Below, piece after piece: positions 56,655-64,000 of a stretch of DNA of 64,000 nt; position 1 is the first letter of the stretch; each line of letters opens with the position of its first letter. The stretch spans positions 1,502,977 to 1,566,976 of the forward strand of contig NW_006917091.1 in NCBI RefSeq assembly GCF_000516985.1. The letters run 5' to 3'. Source of the stretch: Pestalotiopsis fici W106-1. Lineage: Eukaryota; Ascomycota; Sordariomycetes; Amphisphaeriales; Sporocadaceae. The notes below the pieces were generated by a model. That model did not search any database, had not been told where the DNA came from, and worked only from the letters and a program-made list of their open reading frames with translations. The translations under genes were made by a program, and so were the position numbers.

Positions 56655-57950
56655 CGGACTAAAATGCATAAATTTTCAGTTCCAATTACCATTTTCTAAT
56701 TACGATATCTTAGCCACTACGGGGTTTACGGAACTAGGAATAAGCTTATTTTAACCGTTATCTAATATTTTATATACTACCCTTTAGCTTTTTTAATTAT
56801 ATATAGCCGGTCTGGGATAAATTGGATTAAAGTATTAATTAAGTTTATTTTTATTTTTTTTTACGCATTTTAAATTAATTTTTTCGCGTATGCTTCGTCG
56901 GTAATATTCTTTTTAAGCTTTAAAAAAGCAGGTTTTAATTTACAGATTTGCTTTTTTAGTTTTTATTATACGTATTCGATAAGGTTAAAATCCGGGCTAT
57001 AAGGTAGCTATTCGATAAGCTCTACCCTTTTATCGGATAGTTATTTTATCGTACGGTAACTTTTATATATTAAAGCGTTATTTTAAACGAAAAAATCGCT
57101 AAATATATATAGCGGAAGCAGGCCTTTTTCGAAAACCTTTATATACGATTCTAAATTTATTTTTTAACGCAGTATATCCGGATTTTTTTAGCAAAATACG
57201 ATCGGGGACCTTCCTTTTTTTTTTTATAATTTTGTTATATTATTTTTTAAATTATTACGAAGATTTTCGGCTTTTTATAGCTTTATATATTTACGAAATC
57301 GGGACGGAATTTTTCGTTAGCTAAACGGAAAATTTATTAGCTAAATTTCCCGGATTTATTATATACCGTATATTCGTCCGAAAATAAAGCTTAGAGAAGC
57401 TTACGTAGCTCCGCCGGTTTTAAATATTTTCGTGCGAAAGCAAGCCTAGCCGTTACGTTTTTTTCCGTAAAAAGGATTTTTTTAGCTTTTTTTTAATTCC
57501 TAAAATAATAGCGTTAAAAAATCCTTTTACAGGTTTTTATATAAATAAAAAGGGTGCTTTTCCTAATAAGCTGGGAATAGGTGTTTTCCGGGTATTTACG
57601 GGCAAAAATAACTAAATAGCGCTTTTCCCGGAGAATTATTTTATATTTCCCTCTCCTCCGATTACCTATTTTCCTAATTTATTTTATTTATATACGGCCG
57701 ATTATTTTAGTAACGGTTTAGCGCCGTACGGTGCCGAACGCGTCCGCGAAATCGCTATGCTTTTTACTAGCTATAGCGGCACTAGCTATAAATATACGGG
57801 CATCCGATATAAATTCCCCGTTACGCCTGCGATTTCCCGATAATTCGGTACCGAATTAACGTAAAATAGCTATCGTAATAGTGCATAGTAAAAGAAATAA
57901 AATAAAGGGTAGTATACGCGTTATTTTAATTATAGCGCGTCGACTAGCGT

Positions 57951-57970
57951 GGCACGGATAAAAAGTTCCG
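57951..57970 (-). repeat. Right terminal inverted repeat of the Tc1/mariner element
   Basis: On the minus strand it begins cggaacttt, matching the left end at 56635. AT-rich composition returns to the local average just outside it. Confidence 0.65.
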
Positions 57971-57973
57971 ATT

Positions 57974-58536
57974 TCTGTAGGTAGTGAGCTTGGCAGCGGA
58001 TTCCCCACGCTAGAAATGAACCTAGCTGAAACTGGTTCGGGAGCATACGAAGAAGCATCCCGATTGGCCTGTCGGCAGCTGGACCTGTGCTTAACAGTGT
58101 TCAATCTGTGTACCTAATCATAATTGCAGTTACAGCTCGACACTGCCTGCTGCTGGCGAGGAGCCGCCGAGACACCACGACGACACGCTTTTGGAAAAAC
58201 GAGCACAATCCTCAGCAAGACATGCAAGACGGCCCGGCCATCAAGAGTTTGCATTCATCATAGTATGTCAAAAGGACCCTTTAAACTCCCTAGTATAGGC
58301 GCTTTAATTTCACCCTGCTTATTTCCTTTTAATTACTATGACTTCGCCGCTGAGTCGCATATGCGGCCACGTGATTATTGCACTAATCCATCCTTCGAAG
58401 AAAAAACAATCAATCAAGCTTTTTCGTCTCTTAGATATGTTACCCATCTCTTTCCTACCTTCTAGTAGTGTTAGAATTATCGCATATTTTTTCAACCCAC
58501 GTCGTACTCCAAGTTCCTGATCTTACACATGCATCA
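57974..58536. other. Spacer between transposon and hypothetical gene
   Basis: About 560 bp of ordinary composition, presumably the promoter of the gene starting at 58537. No other feature is seen. Confidence 0.5.
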
Positions 58537-59475
58537 ATGGATGAATCGCTGAGCATCCCATCGTACGAGGCTTTTCGTCTTCAGAACAAGCCACCTCAGG
58601 TATCGCCGGACTTTTTGCGCCTCCGATGGAAGCCTTTTGGCCCTATGGCGACATCAATCCATGTTGCCAACAGTCCAGGTGACCCACCATCACCCGAGGA
58701 CCAGCCTTATAGTCAAGATGCTATGGGATTCCATCCAATTTGCACTTCGTCGCTGACAGAGCCCCCGATCTCGTCCATTACGGTAACCCAGGACTGTCTT
58801 GACAGTTGGGAGGAGGACTGGGTAGAATCCCACATTCCCCACGCCGACTACGATGGAGCAGTATGGACGGATGGCAGCGAGGATGATGATGCTGTGGATG
58901 AAGATGACAGTCATGGAGACGACGAGACAGGCCGCAAACTCATGCGCTGCTGTGATGAGAACCGCCCTCCCCGAAAGTCGCCTCAGCTCGAGATCAAGGC
59001 ATCTAGTAAACCCTACCTGACAATCCACGATTACATTGTCGCCGTACACGCCTTTCTCCAGACAAATCGTGACGATATCCTCTCAGCCATGGGTGTGCAT
59101 CAGGATGGACCAGTAGCGGCGGATACTAGTTTCTATGTTCGGCCAGTAGAGCTCCGTACTATCTCGCTTGATGACGGCCAGGGAAGAGGCGACTTTGGAT
59201 ATCTTTGGTCATCACTGGCACGTGTCGCCGCCCGTCTTAGTGGAGAGGAAGGCGAAATCATGACGAGGGCTGAGATTGACGCAGCACGCCCGCCACTTGA
59301 TCCCCAAAATGGGATACAGCTGGTATCTTGGGGGTCTTTGCCACCCTTTGTGCCTCCAATAAAACCACGATGGGAGGATTTGCGAGCTCCGGCTGAGATG
59401 CATCGAATTCCGAATAGATGGGTGCCAATTAATGGCAATGACGCGAAGGACTTGGATATCGATACATCAATGTGA
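58537..59475 (+). CDS. Hypothetical acidic protein
   Basis: A single exon of 312 residues from the ATG at 58537-58539 to TGA at 59473-59475. I do not recognise the family. The first 110 residues are Pro/Ser-rich with a PFGPMATS segment. A highly acidic stretch follows at about 125-145 (runs of Asp/Glu from GSEDDDAVDEDD), then a basic patch. Residues about 165-200 look like the best-folded part (LTIHDYIVAVHAFLQTNRDDILSAMGV), a helical segment seen in other uncharacterised fungal proteins. The C-terminus is Pro-rich. No signal peptide or membrane segment. Even composition and codon use argue for a real gene, but extra exons upstream cannot be excluded. It lies 560 bp from the degraded transposon. 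Confidence 0.6.
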   Translation: MDESLSIPSYEAFRLQNKPPQVSPDFLRLRWKPFGPMATSIHVANSPGDPPSPEDQPYSQDAMGFHPICTSSLTEPPISSITVTQDCLDSWEEDWVESHIPHADYDGAVWTDGSEDDDAVDEDDSHGDDETGRKLMRCCDENRPPRKSPQLEIKASSKPYLTIHDYIVAVHAFLQTNRDDILSAMGVHQDGPVAADTSFYVRPVELRTISLDDGQGRGDFGYLWSSLARVAARLSGEEGEIMTRAEIDAARPPLDPQNGIQLVSWGSLPPFVPPIKPRWEDLRAPAEMHRIPNRWVPINGNDAKDLDIDTSM

Positions 59476-62096
59476 TGAGAAATATGCCAAATATCAGGCA
59501 TATCACAATTAAAATGTCTAGACAGGATTCTAAGGCGATTTTCAGGTGTGGTATCGTCGAGTATTCATCAATTAGTCTTCGTCTCAAAGAGCACAGCTGC
59601 TCATGCAACTTCTCAAGCCCCGTTAGGAACAAGGAAACAATTTCCCGGGGCGTTTTCCTGCTGAGGGCGCATGCACAATCTGCGATGAATAGGTTGCCTC
59701 GCCAAGCCTGACTTTGGGCTAAAAAGAAAATCAAAGACCATCAGTCTCTACATTCCCGGTCGGGTTTCTCCATGAATTGTTTGACTTAAGCACCGAGATG
59801 AGCTGGACGGCAGCCTCATTCATCGTGCCAGAGCCTGGGTTCCCGAATACACTGAGCTCATGCGAGTCGTGGTTCCATGAGTACTCGAAGAGCCCGTCCC
59901 TGACTTGTGAGAAGCCTGTCAAATAGAAAAGTAGCTTTGAGACGTCAATCAGATCGGGAATATGTCGAAGCTAGAACTTTGCATCGAATGGCTCTGTACG
60001 AGCTTTCTCAAAGAGTGTAGAGATGGTAACCAGTCCCCAGGACTTGTGATACAACCTGTATACAAAATAAAGGGTAAAATAAAAGATGGCCTCCATCTAC
60101 GAAATCAATGTATGAACAAGCAGACTTGATGACCTTTCCCGTTGTGTCATTCAAAGGGTGACACACAACACAGCCACGCTGTGGTGCATCAACCTAGAAC
60201 TAGAAATGGTGGAGTAAGGAGCTTGTTCATGGCATCGACACGCATGCGAGATAGCTGATACACCCCATTTTGTATCGCCTGGAACGATACCACCGATCAG
60301 AATACCCTGCTGCTTTTTATTCATTCAACAGCCACTGCAGACTCATCTTCCCTTGAGCCCTCCCAATATTGGCCTCATTACCTTTTCGCACCCGGAAGAA
60401 TCCGAACCTGAGAGGTGGGCGCCTACTAAATCCATATATCACATGCTCCGGACCCAGTATCATCGATCCTGATAGTACTATATCATTATTGCTTGTCCAA
60501 TTAACAAGCTCTGCTTGTCGCCCAATGGCATAATGGCAACTTGTTTAGGACCCCCTTCATAATCAATCGGTCGAAACCCTGCGAGAGTGCCTTCTGTACA
60601 CTTTAGACCACTGTCACTCAATCCGCGAAGACCTACTTCTTCGCATACGTAATCTTGTCGGAAGACTGCGATGAATAGATCTTTCTGGACCACAAGTTGG
60701 TAACGAATTTAGGCGGCGATCGTGTTGCATATGTACCAACTCATTCTCATCTTGGATCTGGTATGACAGCCCCTGTTGCCCCGTGTGTTGAAGCTCGTAC
60801 AGTGCGAGCTCGAATTCCGGCTTTGCCCACCCAGCCATGTCAGGTATTGACCCCGTTGTTGGTAATATGAGCCTTGTCCGACTTGTAAAGTCGCCAGAAA
60901 AGATTGCCAGGAGGCGTGTAGTGGCGTGTATAGATTTGTGAGCAAACATTGCTTCTGTAAACAGTTGCTGCCTTGATTACCCAGTAGTTCATGGTCATGG
61001 CAGAGCAATAGGTGACGCTCGAGGTCATTTGGAGAAAGGTTGATGTTGTGATGTTCGGAACATTATTATGTCCGGCCGCCGATGAAGCTGCCAACCGTCC
61101 AGGGTCTGCAATTCGTAGAAGAGACTTGGGGTTTACTGCATTAAACTATGCACAGTTCAACAAGCAAATGGACATACCCATCGCGGCATACATTCCAGCA
61201 TTGGCGAGCCACCCAGAGCTAAGTTTGTCCCGCGACAGCTCAAATACTGATGGTAAACTGAAGAACTCGGTAACGAGTCACCGACTAATCAAAGGGTTAT
61301 TCTGGGCTCCATTCAACCGTTATAACTCAACGATGGCCAGGCTGCTATTGTACCGTTGCATCATAAAGCCTATTTTGCCTGGGAATCAATCATTTCTCTG
61401 TGTATTTTCAGGACGAAATGAACCCCAAAGATGAGACAAAAACATTTGGAGACCCTCAACCAAGAATGTCACTTCAGAAATAGTTAATGAATATAACCTC
61501 ATTTCTCGTACCTTGAGTCCTGGAATTATCGACTGTAACATCACCAGGCTCAGCAATTTCAATTTCTAGGCCACAAAAGTCGCTTCGATAAGGCGACTCA
61601 CAACAGGAGAGACGATAGCATAACAGCTTTAGGTGGCGGCGAGACGAAGAATAAAAAGGCCAAAAAAAAAAAACGCCTCGAATTATTACTTCTCAAGTCG
61701 TGCAACCACACAATGCAGAGATAAGGCGGACTCTTGCTCCGACACAGTACTTCATTGGCCGTGGGCGGCACAGCCACGGGGCGTGCATGAATGCGGGGAA
61801 AGAATTCTGTTCCGAAGTTTCTTATAGGTTGACTGACCAAGCAGGCTGTGAGAAGGCAGAATCGGGCATAATCAGCACACATTCTTCCCACGGCCCTCGT
61901 CCACCCCGAATGTTTCTTTGTTTCAAGAACACCGTCATCAGTGTACAACGTCCTTAGTTGCGGGACTCCAGGGACTCAAGTGTACGCGCGACCACCAAGG
62001 TCATACACGATAGTCCGACGAGGTGAAGTGATATCATATTGCTCTGCATATATCCGAGCTAACATCCGTGAGTCAGTGGAGTGCTATAACTCAAAA
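59476..62096. other. 2.6-kb gene-poor region with minus-strand coding remnants
   Basis: Minus-strand stretches at 59731-59930 (GFSQVRDGLFEYSW, then NPGSGTMNEAAVQLI) and 60480-61100 (VTYCSAMTMNYWVIKAA; FRQDYVCEEVGLRGLSDS) look protein-like but are broken by stops and frame changes, and I cannot join them into one gene or identify a family. They may be relics of one decayed gene. A poly-A run lies near 61662. Confidence 0.35.
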
Positions 62097-64000
62097 ATGG
62101 CGGACCCATTAGCCATCGCGGGCCTGGTCATTGCCCTCGTCCAAGGGGGGTTCCAGCTCTATGCAGGCATCTCGGATTACCTCGACGCCGTGGAAGCTAG
62201 GTCCGAGGAGCTTGACTTTGCCCGAAGGCAGACGTTGGAAATGCGGAGATCGCTAGAGATAATCGAACAGCTCGCGCCCAAGCTCGCGCCGAAACATGCA
62301 GCATCATCATCGTCACTCGAATCATTTCTACGATCCTGCGAGCTCGATATCAAAACATTAAATGACATGCTACTGGAATTTACTGCGACTGGACCGTCTG
62401 GTGAGGGCTTGAGACACCGATTGCATCGAGCACAGGTGCGAGCGAAGAAATTGACCTTTCCTTTCAATCGCTCCAAGATCGATCGGTTAGAGAAACGATT
62501 GGCACTAGCCAACGGGAACCTTCTTACTGCCCTGAATACTGCGAATCTGTGAGTATGACACCCTTTCTGCAATAACAACGGGTCTCATTCCTACTACAGT
62601 GAAGTCTCTCTTGGTATACAAGACCACGTATCCGATGTGTACCACCTCTTAACAGCCATGGTTGGTGCAAACACGATTGAGGCACGAGTCATGAGCTCCA
62701 CTCCAGCCTCATCACACCAAAGCCGTGCCATAATCAGCTCAGATGTAAAGTGCCCTTGGGTAATAAAATTTCACACGAATTGCACTGATGATGGCTCCAG
62801 TCATTTGATCACAACAATGCATTGCGCCAGCTTGTTTCAAAGCCAGGGTATTTGAGATCCGCAATAGATGAATTGCAGTCATACAGCCAGCAGCCAGTAC
62901 ACACCTCATGGCCATTGTCAGATTCAATATGCTTTTGTCAGCCCCGCCGAACACTTACTAGGCAGCGCCAGGTTTGGTCTTCCGTTGCTTTGTCCTCTGA
63001 AAAGCTATCCTCTACGATCCACAATCCGGATTGCCAGTTTGCCGGTGCCACAAACACTCTACAGACTTTTGGAATGACTCTCGAGTATACTGGTCTGAGA
63101 ACATTGTTTCAGAAAGCCATTCAACTGTCGTTACACATGACCTTTGGCGCTGGTGGCTTGAGCATCAATCCAGGGATAAGTTACGTTCCCTTGGTCGATC
63201 ACAGATCTGCCCCTGCTTTTCGTCTGGTTCAGCTACTTCCCAGAGTTAGGTCCGACATACCCAACAGTATTGATATGGTCATTGCAAAAGTCTTACTGTT
63301 ATATCGACAAGGGAGGGCGTCTCCAAAAGACATGGATACAGGTGGTCGCTCTTTGATGCATCACTTAGCCAAAGCTACAGCAAGTTTTATCCCAAATAAA
63401 ACCTGGGAAGACTAGTGTTATTTTCGAAATACGTCACTAACATCCATAAGCAGATTCGCATACAGAAGACCAACAACAATTCTATGAGCAAAGGCATCAA
63501 GACACTGACCTTATTAGGTGTAAAGAAGTTGATTGCGAGCAAAGTGCCAACCATGGCCCACGACAACAAAGGACAGTAAGTTGTCTCTCATGCTTTATAT
63601 AATTATTGTCGCTAAACCTTCACACTCCATACAGATCCTCCGCCATGATGTTTCTTCGAGAGCTCTGGTATGGTGATTTAGGACCTATGCTCGCCACCTC
63701 GCTCATCTCTGCAGAGCCTGATGAAACACTATTCTCAGCGCTTGCAACAAATCGGCACGTGTCATACTTTACAAATCCAGCATTCTTTCCCCGATGGCCT
63801 GCTCTAGCAGAAGGTACGATTGCTTATTTCAACATTGGATTTTATTGATTGTATCATACAGCTGCCGCTTATGGCCAGTTATGCTCCGCCGTTGCCAGCG
63901 GCAATCAAGCTGCTGTTTCCGCAATACTGGCGACTACGCCTTCAGCGCTCCGAGAAAGCAATATTTTCGGCCAAAGTCCGCTTCATCTCGCTATTCATCA
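62097..64000 (+). CDS. Ankyrin-repeat protein with fungal STAND-type N-terminus (3' truncated)
   Basis: The start ATG at 62097 opens the fungal N-terminal domain found on many ankyrin and NLR-like proteins (MADPLAIAGLVIALVQGGFQ, helices to about residue 150). Exons: 62097-62548, 62600-62744, 62801 to about 63383, about 63524-63575, 63635-63813 and 63863 to the window end. The middle contains the Cys/Arg-rich CFCQPRR segment, HNPDC and FGAGGLSINPGISYVP, common to this ankyrin family, and the window ends inside an ankyrin repeat (NIFGQSPLHLAIH). The fourth intron is uncertain: a 145-bp GT-AG intron (63384 to about 63523) gives the most natural ankyrin helix, KATASVKKLIASKVP, but a GC-AG intron starting GCAAGT at 63380 is also possible. 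The protein probably mediates protein contacts; its role is not known. Confidence 0.78.

Larger units (their letters stand above)
56632..57973 (-). mobile_element. RIP-degraded Tc1/mariner-type DNA transposon
   Basis: A block of about 1.34 kb, far richer in A+T than its flanks, lies between near-matching inverted ends. Read on the minus strand, around 56950-57020 it gives IE-stop-LPYSPDFNLIEYV followed by two stops and KLKKQI. This is the last Asp/Glu region of Tc1/mariner DDE transposases (W-P-x-SPDLNPIE-x-x-W). All three stops sit where the family has Trp: TGG has become TAG or TAA, the G-to-A changes expected from RIP on the other strand. Dense TA dinucleotides and many stops in all frames show that no active transposase remains. 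Length matches a complete element of this class. The target-site duplication is not clear. Confidence 0.75.

Noticed and set aside
57000..57800. Possible tRNA or structured RNA in the AT-rich block
   Set aside because: Composition is explained by RIP decay of the transposon; no cloverleaf or conserved B-box could be traced.
1..64000. CRISPR arrays, bacterial operons, ribosome binding sites, origins or attachment sites
   Set aside because: The window is eukaryotic nuclear DNA with spliceosomal introns; no direct-repeat/spacer arrays or bacterial signals were seen.

Overview
The window reads as nuclear chromosomal DNA of a filamentous ascomycete (Pezizomycotina, probably a Sordariomycete). The reasons are short (49-100 nt) GT-AG introns with CTRAY-like branch sites, fungus-restricted domains (DUF6536, DUF7025 AAA ATPases, DUF7708, Zn2Cys6 regulators with Fungal_trans, fungal ELMO, GMC oxidoreductases), wide spacing between genes and repeats altered in the manner of RIP (repeat-induced point mutation). 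I reconstructed exon-intron structures by hand from splice consensus, phase and protein-family continuity. Exon coordinates are given per gene. The species cannot be named from the sequence.

Layout. 0-11 kb: 3' end of an amino-acid transporter, a GNAT acetyltransferase and a small decayed copy of part of it, a DUF6536 membrane protein with an apparent one-base frame break, a DUF7025/AAA+ ATPase, and a DUF7708 STAND-like protein without a normal P-loop. 11.9-22 kb: a compact metabolic group of cupin, FAD monooxygenase fused to an acetoacetate-decarboxylase-like domain, SDR and MFS transporter. It looks like a catabolic or small specialised-metabolism module. 22-26.6 kb: gene-free. 26.6-30.1 kb: a regulator carrying both two C2H2 fingers and a Zn2Cys6 cluster, with a 20-nt exon. 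30.8-41.2 kb: mostly housekeeping-like genes (alpha/beta hydrolase, possible LOR/tubby-fold protein, cytidine deaminase, ELMO protein, GRF zinc-finger protein). 43.7-46 kb: secreted GMC oxidoreductase. 47-47.9 kb: decayed TPR gene.

48.3-56.5 kb: a second metabolic group made of a sarcosine-oxidase-like FAD enzyme divergent from a sugar-type MFS transporter, a RidA imine deaminase and a Zn2Cys6 regulator. The parts fit one pathway: uptake, oxidation of an amine or amino acid to an imine, imine hydrolysis by RidA, and local control. Two genes in this group use GC-AG introns. Immediately beyond it lies a RIP-degraded Tc1/mariner element with recognisable terminal inverted repeats, then an unrecognised acidic protein, a gene-poor stretch with coding remnants, and the 5' part of an ankyrin-repeat protein that runs off the window end.
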